From the NCBI GenBank assembly GCA_030144725.1, contig JASKMD010000025.1, positions 4,197,716-4,261,715 on the forward strand: 64,000 nt of DNA, in the 5' to 3' direction. Every line of letters starts with the position of its first letter. Position 1 is the stretch's first letter. A program made the position numbers and the translations under genes. Below, one piece after another: positions 11,401-22,005 of this stretch. Under the pieces are notes generated by a model, which saw only the letters and a program-made list of their open reading frames with translations, had not been told where the DNA came from and did no database searches. The DNA comes from Haematococcus lacustris. Taxonomy: Eukaryota; Chlorophyta; Chlorophyceae; Chlamydomonadales; Haematococcaceae.

Positions 11401-14101
11401 CCAGGGGGCGGGCGGAGCGGAGGCGGGGGGGGCGGCGCTGGAGCCTTGGGTCAGCCACGCACTGTTTTGCTCCGGCGGCGCTGCCCTGGTCACCGTGGAC
11501 TTGCGTCAGGGGGCAGGTGGAGGGGGCCAGCAGGCTGAGGGGGGGCAGCAGGATGGTGTTGGGGGGCCAGCAGGGGGCCAGGAGGGAGGGGGGGAGGGGG
11601 CAGGGGGCCATAGAATGTGTGCGCCACACAGCCCGCCGCACTGCCTGGCTGCCCGCCCTGCCGCCTGCCACCTGTGCCTGCCCTGCCCTGAGGGGGGTCA
11701 GGGGACGCAGCGCTGCACCACAGCTGTCAGGGGGGGAGGCTGCTGTGGTGCGGCGCAGGGCCTGGGCCTGGTGAGGCCACGCTGCGCTTCTGGGACGCAG
11801 TGGTCAGCGCTGCCCCGGGTGCCGGCAGCCCTGGCTGGGCGCTGAACACCCGGGTGGACAACCCCCACAGGTGGACCTCATAGGGCCAGGGGCAGGGGAG
11901 GGGGGCAGGGAAGGGGGGCAGGGGAGGGGGGCAGGGGAGGGGGGCAGGGGAGGGGGCAAAAAGGGGCAAGGAGGACAAGGGCAGCTGTGGCCAGGGCCAG
12001 TGCCAGGCTGCAGCTGGTTAAGGCGTGGCACCTGAGCTGCTGCCCTGCCTGCTGCCCTGCAGGGGTCCGCTGTCCAGCCTGAGCTGCCACCCCTCCAGCG
12101 ACCTGGTGGTCAGCACAGGGGGCGGCCAGCAGGGGGGGCTCACCAGGCCTGGCGGCGGCTGCACTGAGTTCAGGGTGTGGGAGCGCGTGCCCACTGCGCG
12201 CCGCCCGGGCAGCAGCCTGACTGCACCCTCCTGCTGGCGCTGCAGGTCAGAGGGGGGGCAGGGAAGGCCGGGGGGGGGGGGCAGAGGGGGACAGCGAGGG
12301 CGGGTCAGGGCGCTGGGATAGGGGCCGATAGGGGCATCACCCCCCCTCAGCTGCCCCACACTGCGGCCGCCCCCTGCTGCTCCCAACCCTGCGCCCCCTC
12401 AGCCCGCTGCGCCCCAGCAGTTGCATGAGTGGGGCAGCTGGTGGTGCGGGTGCAGCAGCGCTGTGCCCCTGGGCTGGGTCCCTGCTGGCTGCCCCTGCCT
12501 GCCCCTGGCGCCCAGCAGCCCAACCCAGCCCAGCCCCACCCCCACTCCCGCACCTCCCCTGGCATCTCCTTTGGCCAGTCTACCCCTCCCCCCCTGCCCC
12601 CCCGCTGTATGGCGCAGGTCTGTGGGCAGCTACCAGGGTGCTGTGCTGGGCGGCAGCGCCTGGTCCCCTGACGGCTCGCTGCTGGCGCTGGCTGCGGGGC
12701 ACAAGGTGACGCTGTGGGAGCCGCTGGGCTGCCGCCTGCTGCGCACACTGCCAGGCCCCACTGACTGCCTGGGGCCAGGGGGGGCGGAGGCAAGGCCCAT
12801 GGAGCAGCTGGCCTTCACCGCCACCGCGCCCTACCTGGTGGGTCACACCCTCACACCCCCTCACCCCCTCACCCTCACACCCCCTCACCCTCACCCCCTC
12901 ACCCTCAGCCCCGGCCCCCCCTCCAGCAAGGGGCAGGGGACCTTGGCTAGCAGGCTGCTGGGCAAGCGTATTGCTAAGGCCCCCCTGTCCCCACCCACGC
13001 CCCGCCCTGCCCCCCACCCTCACCCTGACCTCACTTCAGGGTGCAGCAGCAGCCCCCACCCTGCCTGCCTGAGGCCTGAGCGGTCTAGCGTGGTGCGGGT
13101 GAAGGTGTGTCCAGCTGACCCCGGCTTCACAGCAGGGCGCCAGCAGCAGGCCCAATCAGGGGCCTCCATCTCTGCCTGCGACTTCACCCCCTGGCAGCTG
13201 CTGCCCCTGCTGCTCCTGCTGCCGCCACCGCCGCTGCCACTGCTGGTGCTGTGCGCTGCAGGTCGGCAGCAGTGGGCACTGGCTGGTGGTGTGGGACCTG
13301 CTGGCCGGCAGCATTGCCTGGGCGCTGCCGCTGACCGCCTGCTCGCTGGCAGCAGACCCGGCAGGGGACCTGTTCGCTGTGGGCCTACCACCCAGGGTGC
13401 CACAGGGGGCGCTGGGCAGCGGGGGGCGACAGCCAGAGGCCGCCACGGCACCTGGCCAGACGCAGGGCGGCGCGAAGGAAGGCGAGGGGGGCAGCGGCCC
13501 AGCAGGGCTAGAGGGGGAGGCAGCGCTGCTGGAGGGGGGGGCGGGAGGGGCAGGCACGTCCGACCGCCCGGCCTCTGGAGCAGTCAGCAGCCATGTGTTG
13601 GTGTTCAGCCCGCGCTCCCCCGCCCCCCTGCTGGCCGCCCGCCTGCCCCACCTGGCCCACCCCACCCTGCTGTTCACGGCCCCGGGTATGCCCCAACACG
13701 CTGTGCTGCAACACGCTGGCAACCGGCAGGGCGCGGACAGCAGCAGCGGCGGCGGTGGCGAGGCAGCGCCGGTGGCCTTGAGCCGGCTGCTGGTGTTGGG
13801 TGAGGAGCGCAGCTTCAGCAGCTCAGGCCCCGCAGCGGAGGAGGTGGGGCAGCAGGGACTGGAGCAGGCCCAGGGCCAGGGGTCAGTCTGGGAGGCGGCC
13901 TTTGGGGCTGGCAGCCTGGGTGGCGGCGGCGGCCAGGCGCTGGGTCTGGGTGCGGGGCAGGAGGGGGAGGCTGCGCCCCTGCAGGCCCGGCAGCGCCAGA
14001 GCCTGCTGTTCGACACGCCCTCCCACGTGCTGCCGCCGCCTGCCGCCTTGGCCTCAGCCTTCCTGCAGCTGGCATGCACCACACACGTGGTGGCACAGTA
14101 G
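8474..14101 (+). CDS. WDR75: WDR75/UTP17-like WD40 protein of the small-subunit processome
   Basis: The family is a nucleolar component of the U3 snoRNP (t-UTP) complex needed for pre-rRNA transcription and 18S processing. Exons: 8474-8662, 8856 to about 9120, 9278-9378, 9685-9822, 10182-10333, 10613 to about 10721 or later, 10944-11114, 11366-11516, 11759-11870, 12063-12245, 12618-12837 and 13262-14101. Phases agree except around the second and sixth exons, whose 3' borders I could not fix. Diagnostic blocks include LEGHTATVTCLALN, YSGSRDGTLRLWD, GDDSGRILIWRDL, LHWHAAAVGCLAFSPD, SGGQEAVMVQW, VGSYQGAVLGGSAWSPDGS and, near the C-terminus, DTPSHVLPPPAALASAF, which matches the TPAHVLPS segment known from animal WDR75. 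The product is about 880 residues, close to the family length (830 in human). The ATG at 8474 begins the first WD repeat directly. The last exon carries a Gly/Ala/Gln-rich low-complexity insert. Confidence 0.88.
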
Positions 14102-15076
14102 GGGGTGGAGGGGGGTGAGGGGGGCTGCCCACCCCCTGGTGTCAGTGCTGATGACATCTGATGCTGTTGTGCCCTAGGGGGCATGAGGGGTCAGTGGTGT
14201 CATGAAGGGGCGGGGCTGAGGGGCAGGTGGGTGCAGGTGGGTGCAGGTGGGGGTGTCGGGTGGGCAGGTGTGCGGTGAAGCCTAACCCAGTCTGCCTTAC
14301 CCGGGGTCAGCCATACCCGTCTGGTGCAGGGATGTAAGCCGTTTGCGCAGAGTCGTTCATCCTTGCCTTGGTAACGCTTGATGTCTATGTCGATGCGATG
14401 TCGATGTCGATGCGATGTCGATGTGGTGTCCGCGTATAGAGTTGCTGGGGGAAAGCACAGCCGTGGCCTCAACCAGGCTGGCTGACCAGCGCAGCGTACG
14501 CTGCGAGTCTGTCGACTGACGACCTGACGCTGCCACCCTGCACCCCCTGCAGCCAGCCGTCATCAGTTGCCCGGTGCGGACATGAGCCCCACAACAGGCT
14601 GTTGCCTCCCCCTACAGCCCACCATCAGCAGCAGGCCACTACCGCCCTGGCAGCGCACGGCAGTGAGGGGTGGCGAGCCGTGAGGCACTGCTGCCTCCTG
14701 TAGCCTAGTGGGACAGCCGAGGGCATGGCAGGCACGGCTTAGGGTCAGTCCCTCCCACAGTGCACTTGCGCTGCGCGATGTTGAGAGAGTGGCCGGCTGA
14801 TCGGTGGTCGCACTTTTTCGTTTACGGGGATTCTGGTTATATGGGCGTGTAGCTGATCAAGCGATCATCGCATGCCGCACAGTGCTACGCCAATCGCACA
14901 CGTCCCGGCACCGGGACATCCATGACAAGGTAGTGTACATGGCTTTATCAGAGTTGGGAGGGTCTGACTTAGGGTTAGGGTTGACCCTGCTAGTGGCAGC
15001 AGCGTGGGTTTGGAGAGTATGCCTTCCCGGTGCTGTGCATGAAGCATCGGGATAGGGCGAAATATCCAGCGGCTAG
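14102..15076. other. Intergenic, WDR75 3' region
   Basis: No gene is supported. A TGTAA polyadenylation-type motif occurs near 14333. A short GATGTCGATGC microsatellite lies at about 14380-14425, and an interstitial TTAGGGTTAGGGTT near 14968. Confidence 0.5.
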
Positions 15077-15081
15077 TCTGC

Positions 15082-15515
15082 TGTAGTGGACATGCGCAGC
15101 ATGGGCGGCTTGCATCTTTTAAAATGACTTGCATGTCTGATCTTTAGCGAACTGAGTACTTGTTCTTTTCTATCAGTGGATGCTTCTGTTGTTCTCTGTG
15201 CAAGGTGCTCCGAACCTAGGCGGATGCACCGAGCACAGAAGTTCACAGTTTACGTATACCTTTTCCCTTTACACGTGGATGACTAAGAATGTGAATGGTT
15301 TTGAGTACTTAAGGCTCTGTGAGGGCAGAGACAGGCACCTTGGCTCAGAACTCTATCTGACCCCGGGTCCTGTCTCGTTCTCCCGCCCTCACAGGTAAGC
15401 CGTGCTCTGTTGGTCATCTCTGCTATGTTGTAACCTTGGCTCAGAACTCTATCTGACCCCGGGTCCTGTCTCGTTCTCCCGCCCTCACAGGCTCCCTGGT
15501 CTCAGCTCCGTTACA
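15082..15515 (+). repeat. 5' LTR of the chromovirus
   Basis: 434 bp, TG...CA ends. It contains an internal direct duplication of 58 bp (15338-15395 and 15434-15491) that begins CCTTGGCTCAGAAC and ends CCTCACAGG. A GTAAGC donor-like sequence follows the first unit and the same CTCACAG ends the second. Confidence 0.95.
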
Positions 15516-15618
15516 TTGGTGCCTTCTCTCTCGGGAACCGCTGTGCTCTTCCCTCGTCTCTCCCACTCCACCGCTCCTCTCTCCCACTCCGCATTCTCTC
15601 CGATAATCCCGCGCCGCC

Positions 15619-16548
15619 ATGAACGCGGAAGAGATCGCTCAGATGCAACGCGTATTTTCGGAGCAGCAGGCCACAATCCAGCGGCTGGAACAGCAGCTCG
15701 CGCAACTGTCCCTGCAGCAAACCACTCCGGCGGCGCCCGCGCCGGCTCCTGCTCCTGCTCCTCCTCCTACTCCCGCTCCTGCCCCTCAGCAGCGTATGCC
15801 CCGTGCCAATCCACCCGCCACTTTCTCTGGAAGCCGCACCACGGACGTGGCGGCTTGGCTATTCGCAGTGGATCTCTTTTTCACTATCTCCGAGCTGACG
15901 GACGCCCAACGGATCGTCTACGTCGCCACCCTCCTCTCCGGCCATGCTCTCCTGTGGTACCGCAGCAGCGTCAGCTCTTTCACCTCCTGGACGTGTTTTG
16001 TCGCTGCGTTCGAGCGGCAGTTCGCGCCTGTCAACCGGCTGCGCCATGCAAGGGACCGCTTGGCAGCTCTCACCCAAACGAGCTCCGTGCGGAGGTACCT
16101 TGGCGAGTTCACAGCGCTCTGCCTGGAGGTCACGGACCTCTCGCCCGCCGAACAGCTCGACCGCTTCATCCGGGGCCTCAAGCCCTCAGTGCGGCGTGAG
16201 CTGGAGCTGCGCGAGCCAACCTCTTTCTCCGAAGCCTCCACCATCGCGGATCGGGTGGACGCCATCTCCTATTCCACCTCAGCCTCCCGCTCCTCCTATC
16301 GCCCTCCCTCCACCCCCCGCCCTTCCCGCCCTGAGACTGCCGCGGTGCCCATGGAGCTGGACGCCATGCTCCATACCAGCCCAAGCCGCAGCCGTGGCAC
16401 TCGTCTCTCCGATGCTCAGCGTGCGGCTCTGCGGGACAGCAAGGCGTGCTTCTACTGCCGCAAGGCGGGGCACACCATGAAGGACTGCCCCATCCGCCCT
16501 CCCCGCCCAAACGTCAGCAGCGGCCCACGGAAGGGGGACCGCCGCTAG
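15619..16548 (+). CDS. Retrotransposon Gag polyprotein
   Basis: 310 residues. The N-terminus is a predicted coiled coil rich in Gln/Glu (residues 1-35), followed by a Pro/Ala linker. The retrotransposon-gag domain (about 60-220) contains TFSGSRTTDVAAWL, WYRSSVSSFTSW and RYLGEFTALC. A single CCHC zinc knuckle, CFYCRKAGHTMKDC, lies near residue 277 and would bind the genomic RNA. The start at 15619 is the first ATG after the 5' LTR in this frame. Gag is in a different frame from pol, separated by a Pro/Ser-rich stretch (16549-17221). Confidence 0.9.
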   Translation: MNAEEIAQMQRVFSEQQATIQRLEQQLAQLSLQQTTPAAPAPAPAPAPPPTPAPAPQQRMPRANPPATFSGSRTTDVAAWLFAVDLFFTISELTDAQRIVYVATLLSGHALLWYRSSVSSFTSWTCFVAAFERQFAPVNRLRHARDRLAALTQTSSVRRYLGEFTALCLEVTDLSPAEQLDRFIRGLKPSVRRELELREPTSFSEASTIADRVDAISYSTSASRSSYRPPSTPRPSRPETAAVPMELDAMLHTSPSRSRGTRLSDAQRAALRDSKACFYCRKAGHTMKDCPIRPPRPNVSSGPRKGDRR

Positions 16549-17221
16549 ACGTCGCCTTCCGGACCCTCCCACCACCCCCTTCCACCACCCCCTCCCACCC
16601 CCTCCCACCCCCTCTCACCACCCCCTCCCAGCCCCTCTGCTTTTCCACCTCCTCTCCTTGTCCTCCCCGGTGCGCTCGTCCCCACCGCGCACCTTACTTC
16701 CTCCTCCCTGCCCCTGCACCCTCCTACCCTGGTCTGCATTCCACCTGCCAGCCGTACACTGGTAAGGTGGACACTGCTGGCCGGCCCTCCCTGCAGGTTG
16801 TCAGATCCATGCCCTTACCCCTGCAGCATGTTAGACCTGCTGGCAGCATTCTGAAGCAGCCTTCTGTGGCTGGCTCCACGCCACCGGGACGACCTCGTAA
16901 GGTCGTGCGGTTCTCCCTGCCCCTACCTGCAGCTCTAGGTGGCAGCCCTCCTCGCCCTCCCCAGCCTGGCCGGACAGCCCGCCCAGCTGTGTTGCAGCGT
17001 GCCAATGCTGATGCACCTGCCTTCCTCCATGTCAACCCCTTTGCCGTGCTGGCTATTCAGGACCAGCCGCCGGCCGATTCTCTCTTGCCCCCCGGTCCTT
17101 ACCTCCTCCCCCTGCCCCTCCGTGTCTTCCTCCTGCTCCTTGTCGTTCCCACACCTCCCCGCCCACTCCCACTCCCACCCCTACCCCCACCCCTTCCCCC
17201 GCTGCTGCGCCCTCCCCCATC

Positions 17222-18945
17222 GTGCTCACTTCCCTGTCAGCCAGTGGCAGCAGCCCCTCCTCAGAGCTGATCATCCTCCATGGCACCTTTGCTGGTCACC
17301 CAGCCAGGTTCATGGTGGACAGCGGCGCCACCGGCAACATCGTCAGCCAGCAGTACCTCATGCGCAATGGGCTGCACTTGGCTACCACCCTCTCCCCCCG
17401 TCGCCTCCTCCTCCCAGGCCCTAAACACACTACCCTACCCACCTACACCCTCCCACCGTGCTCCATCCGCATGGGTACCTACCGCGATCGCTTACAGCTC
17501 TCCATGGCAAACATCCCCAACCCCTCCTTTGACATCGTCCTCGGCAAGCCGTGGCTGGCAGCCAGGAACCCGTGTGTGGACTGGATCAACAACGTCGTAC
17601 GCCTGGATCACGCCGGTTCCACCCACACCCTGACCCCACCCCCACCCACCCCACTCCAAGCGGATCAGCTGAACCTGCTGTCGGCGCCACGCTTCCGCCG
17701 GGCAGCGCGGCATGATGCGGTCTTCATGGCCCTGCTCACCCAGCAGCCCAACCCCTCTACCTCACCCTCTACCTCTACCTCTTCCTCCACCCCTGCCCCT
17801 GATCCACCCCCTCTCCACCCCAAGGCGGCAGCACTGGTGCAGCAGTACCCCTCTGTCTTCCCCAAGGAGCTGCCTGCAGTCCAGGACATGCCCCGCCGCT
17901 CCGTGGACCACACCATCCATCTCACCGGTCCTGCCCCCTCCCCCCGTCCCATCTACCGCATGTCGCAGCCAGAGCTGGACCAGCTGAAGAAGCAGTTGGA
18001 CGACCTCCTGGCCAAGGGTTTCATCCGGCCATCCACCTCCCCCTTTGCTGCCCCTGTGTTGTTTGTGCGCAAGAAGGACGGCAGCCTGCGCCTCTGTGTG
18101 GACTTCCGTGCCCTCAACCAGCAGACCCTCAAGAACCGTTACCCCCTCCCCCGCATCGATGATCTGCTGGACCAGCTGTCAGGTGCCCAGGTCTTTTCCA
18201 AGATCGACCTCCGGTCTGGGTATCACCAGATCAGGGTGGCTGAGGACGACATCCCCAAGACCGCCTTCCGCACCCGGTACGGGCACTATGAATTCACTGT
18301 CCTCCCCTTTGGTCTTTGCAATGCCCCTGCCACCTTCCAGCAGCTGATGAACGATGTCTTCAAGCCCCACCTGGATGACTTTGTGCTTGTCTACCTGGAC
18401 GACATCCTTGTGTTCTCCAAGTCAGCTGCTGACCACGAGCGCCACCTCCACCTTACCCTCTCCCTCTTGCGGCAACACCAACTGTGCGCTAACCTGGCCA
18501 AGTGCGCATTCTGGCTGGACACCGTGGATTTCCTGGGCCACGTCGTCTCCGCCGCCGGCATCCAGCCAGACCCCACCAAGGTCAAGGCTGTGCTGGACTG
18601 GCCTGCTCCACAGGACAAGCACCAGCTACGGTCGTTCCTCGGCACCGCCAACTACTACCGGCGTCTCCTACACCACCATGCCCACCGTGTTCTCCCTCTC
18701 ACCGACCTGCTGCGTGATGAGCAGCCATGGCGTTGGGGCGAGGCTGAGCAGCGTGCCTTTGCCGACATCAAGGCAGCCATGGCCAGCTCCCCCGTCGTGC
18801 GCCCCCCTGACTTCTCCCTCCCCTTCACTGTCAAGACTGATGCCTCCCTCTTTGCCATTGGTGCCGTGCTTACCCAACAGGACTCCGCCGGCGCCGAGTA
18901 CGTGGTGGCCTACGAGAGCCGCAAGCTCAACCGCAGGCTCAGGTC
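17222..18945 (+). CDS. Pol, first part: aspartic protease and reverse transcriptase
   Basis: This part opens with the protease active site VDSGATGN (Asp codon at 17318). The reverse transcriptase follows, with [31 protein letters not shown], the catalytic [10 protein letters not shown] (18392-18421) and FLGHVVS. The RNase H begins with [14 protein letters not shown], and frame is then lost near 18938-18944. Pol continues in the next-but-one frame from about 18945. The sequence fits loss of one CAGG unit of a short tandem in a strongly conserved stretch; a sequencing or assembly error is the alternative. Confidence 0.88.
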
Positions 18946-20913
18946 AACTACCCAGCCCATGAGCGTGAGCTCCTGGCTGTGCTCCATGCCCTCACCACCT
19001 GGCGCCACTACCTACTGGGTCGTCCCTTCATTGTGGAGACTGACAACAGCGCCACCACCCATGTGCTCACCCAGTCCAACCTCACCGGGCGCCAGATGCG
19101 GTGGACCCAGCGCCTTGCGGAGTTCGACATCACCTTTGTGCACAAGGCTGGCAAGCACCACACCGTGCCAGACGCCCTCTCCCGTCGCCCTGACCACCAA
19201 CTCACCTCCCTCTCCATCGTTGACCCTGACCCCTCCTTCTTCTCCACCTTTGACCGCCATGCGCCCGAAGACCCGGCCTACCAAGCAGCCCTGTCCCAGG
19301 CCCTCTCCCCTCCTTCACCCTCCAGCCCTACCCACCTGCAGGTCATTGTAGGCCGCCTCTACACAACCTCCACCCCTCCCCGCCTCTACATCCCCTCCTC
19401 CCCTCTCCGTGCCCAGCTGTTGCATGAAGCTCATGACGCCCACACCGCTGCCCACCTAGGGCGTGCCAAGACTCTGGAGCGGCTGCAGCGTCACTTCTAT
19501 TGGCCGCAGATGCACAAGACCGTTCAAGAGTACGTGCGCACTTGCGACAAGTGCCAGCGCAACAAGGCCACCAACCAGCTACCCCCTGGCCTGCTACAGC
19601 CCCTCCCCATCCCCTCCCGCAATTGGCAGCAGGTCAGCATGGACTTCATTGGGCCCCTTCCAGCCACTCCCCGCGGCCACACCATGATCTTCACCGTCGT
19701 CGACAAGCTCAGCAAGATGATCAACCTCATCCCCACCACCACCACCGCCACCGCTCACGACACCGCCCGCCTCTTCTTTGACCACATTTTCAAGCACCAC
19801 GGCCTGCCGGAGGCCATCATCTCTGACCGTGATCCCAAGTTCACTTCTGACTTCTGGACCTCCCTCTTCCACCTCACCGGCACCCGGCTCCTCCTCTCCT
19901 CTGCCTACCACCCCCAGACCGACGGCCAGACAGAGCGCGCCAACCGCACCGTGGAGGACATGCTGCGGCCCTACGTCAATGACCACAAGTCTGATTGGGA
20001 CCAGCACCTTGCAGCCGTGGAGTTTGCCTACAACAGCTCTGAGCACGTTGGCACCGGCTTCACCCCCTTCTACCTCAACTACGGCCAACACCCCACCACA
20101 CCCTCTGCTCTCTTGCTCCCCCCTCCCACCCTTGTGCCCAGCCAGGCAGCTGAGGACTTCGTCACCTCCATGCGCAACAACCTTACCGCCGCCCGCTCAG
20201 CCTTGCAGCGCTCCATTGACAGCCAGAAGCTGCATGCTGACCAGCACCGCCGCCATGAGGAGTTTGAGGTCGGTGATCTGGTGCTGCTCAGCTGTGCCAA
20301 CCTGAACCTGCAGACTGCTGTCAACAGCGCCAAGCTCCAGCCTCGCTTTGTGGGGCCCTTCAAGGTCCTGGCCAAGCACTCCCCGGTCTCCTACAAGCTC
20401 GACCTCCCTTCCTCCATGCGTATCCTCCCCACCTTCCACATCAGCCGCCTACGGCCCTACCTTTCCTCCTCCTCTTTCCCTGAGCGCGCCGTGGAGCTTC
20501 AGCCTTCGCCCGTGATCATCGATGGCGAGGCGTACTTCACGGTGGAAGCCATCCTGGGTCGTCGCTGGAATGACGCGCAGCACGCTTTTCAGTACCTCAT
20601 CAAGTGGGCTGGCTACGACGACTCCTTCAACTCCTGGGAGTGGGGCCCAGCACTCGCGCAGCAGGACGCGGTCGCCGCCTTAATCCGGGACTACACCGCC
20701 CGCCATCATGCCCCGGTTGACGACGACCCTGCCTGCCAAGTCTGCGCCAGCCGTTCACCGCGGCCTCCGATGTTGCTTTGTGATCAATGTTCGGTTTTCA
20801 CATCACGTGCCTGTCACCCCCACTTCGTTCTGTGCCTCGTGGTGCCTGGCTTTGTCATCAGTGCAAGCAAGCTAAGGCTCCCAAGAAGCGCAGGTAGCAT
20901 GTTTAGAGGCTAA
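18945..20913 (+). CDS. Pol, second part: RNase H end, integrase, chromodomain, broken PHD-like finger
   Basis: After the frameshift comes the end of RNase H ([12 protein letters not shown]). Integrase follows: an HHCC zinc finger ([30 protein letters not shown]) and a DDE core (MDFIGPLP about 19640, [12 protein letters not shown] about 19827, then [11 protein letters not shown]). A chromodomain lies at about 20530-20695 ([17 protein letters not shown]), a known device of chromoviruses for targeting histone marks. Beyond it a Cys-rich tail starts CQVC (20734) and MLLCDQC. A one-base shift at about 20792-20797 then replaces the expected rest of a PHD-type finger; in the alternative frame the tail ends at a stop at 20895-20897. 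Actual stop in this frame is 20911-20913. Confidence 0.85.
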
Positions 20914-20938
20914 ACATCTTTTTTCCAGGGGGGGTGAA

Positions 20939-21372
20939 TGTAGTGGACATGCGCAGCATGGGCGGCTTGCATCTTTTAAACTGACTTGCATGTCTGATCT
21001 TTAGCGAACTGAGTACTTGTTCTTTTCTATCAGTGGATGCTTCTGTTGTTCTCTGTGCAAGGTGCTCCGAACCTAGGCGGATGCACCGAGCACAGAAGTT
21101 CACAGTTTACGTATACCTTTTCCCTTTACACGTGGATGACTAAGAATGTGAATGGTTTTGAGTACTTAAGGCTCTGTGAGGGCAGAGACAGGCACCTTGG
21201 CTCAGAACTCTATCTGACCCCGGGTCCTGTCTCGTTCTCCCGCCCTCACAGGTAAGCCGTGCTCTGTTGGTCATCTCTGCTATGTTGTAACCTTGGCTCA
21301 GAACTCTATCTGACCCCGGGTCCTGTCTCGTTCTCCCGCCCTCACAGGCTCCCTGGTCTCAGCTCCGTTACA
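20939..21372 (+). repeat. 3' LTR of the chromovirus
   Basis: Direct repeat of 15082-15515 with a single observed mismatch and the same 58-bp internal duplication (21195-21252, 21291-21348). Confidence 0.95.
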
Positions 21373-21377
21373 TCTGC

Positions 21378-22005
21378 AGAGTGTACGAGTGTGACTGTCG
21401 TAGTAAAGGCAGGTTCTTGCCAGACCCTGGCACCTCGATAGTGGTGTCCTGGTCTGGCTGTGCTTTCTTTACACAGGGGCCAAGTGAACTAGGCGCATGC
21501 AGGTCAGGCTGGTCAGGCTGACGAGGGCTGAGTGAGTATGCATGTCACTGCAGAAAATGCCAAACATGGCTGCAGCTGCGCTGACTGACCTCTTCCTCAT
21601 CTGGCAGGAGGGCAATAGCTGTAGTGGCGGCCCAGAAGCAGCGGGAGCTTCAGCATGGAGTATCAGGCATGGGGGATGGGGCAGCAGCGAAGTGTTTCCC
21701 GACCGTGCAGGTCAGGATGAAACCATTGGCCAGTCCATTCAACTTCCTGTGACTTGACCATAACATCCAATCTCAGTTTAGGTTAGATTCGGAACGAGCC
21801 CGCTGCACCTTCTTCACGCCTTCTTCACAGGCAGTGTGCTCTTGCAGTGGGACACTTGATCTGATCCTTTCCTTGCCCCATCTGCCCCGCTCATGCCCCG
21901 TCCCGCGCCTGTCGCTCCCTATAACGCCCTTGTTGCGTGGACACCTTTTAAGCACGCTAAAGCTTTTGCAAATGGTTATCGGGATGTAGAGAACAACATA
22001 ATACT
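21378..22005. other. Intergenic, downstream of the F-box/LRR gene
   Basis: No gene is supported. The segment 21892-22030 resembles 34490-34660 (shared words: TTGCGTGGACAC, GAGAACAACAT, TACAAGAGA), so part of it is a dispersed repeat. Confidence 0.4.

Larger units (their letters stand above)
15082..21372 (+). mobile_element. Full-length Ty3/gypsy chromovirus LTR retrotransposon
   Basis: The element is bounded by 434-bp direct LTRs (15082-15515, 20939-21372) that start TGTAGTGG and end GTTACA. It is flanked by a perfect 5-bp target duplication TCTGC (15077-15081, 21373-21377). A TGG-starting primer-binding-type sequence begins at 15517. A polypurine tract AGGGGGGGTGAA precedes the 3' LTR. The order gag, protease, reverse transcriptase, RNase H, integrase, chromodomain defines a Ty3/gypsy chromovirus. 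I find one mismatch between the LTRs (A versus C near 15124), so insertion is recent. Two small frameshifts in pol mean this copy is probably not autonomous unless they are sequence errors. Confidence 0.95.

Noticed and set aside
12421..13803. 460-codon plus-strand frame
   Set aside because: Out of frame with the WDR75 exons it overlaps; the conserved WD40 blocks are in other frames.
15180..15398. 72-codon frame present identically in both LTRs (also 21037-21255)
   Set aside because: Identity follows from the LTR duplication; no sign of a protein.
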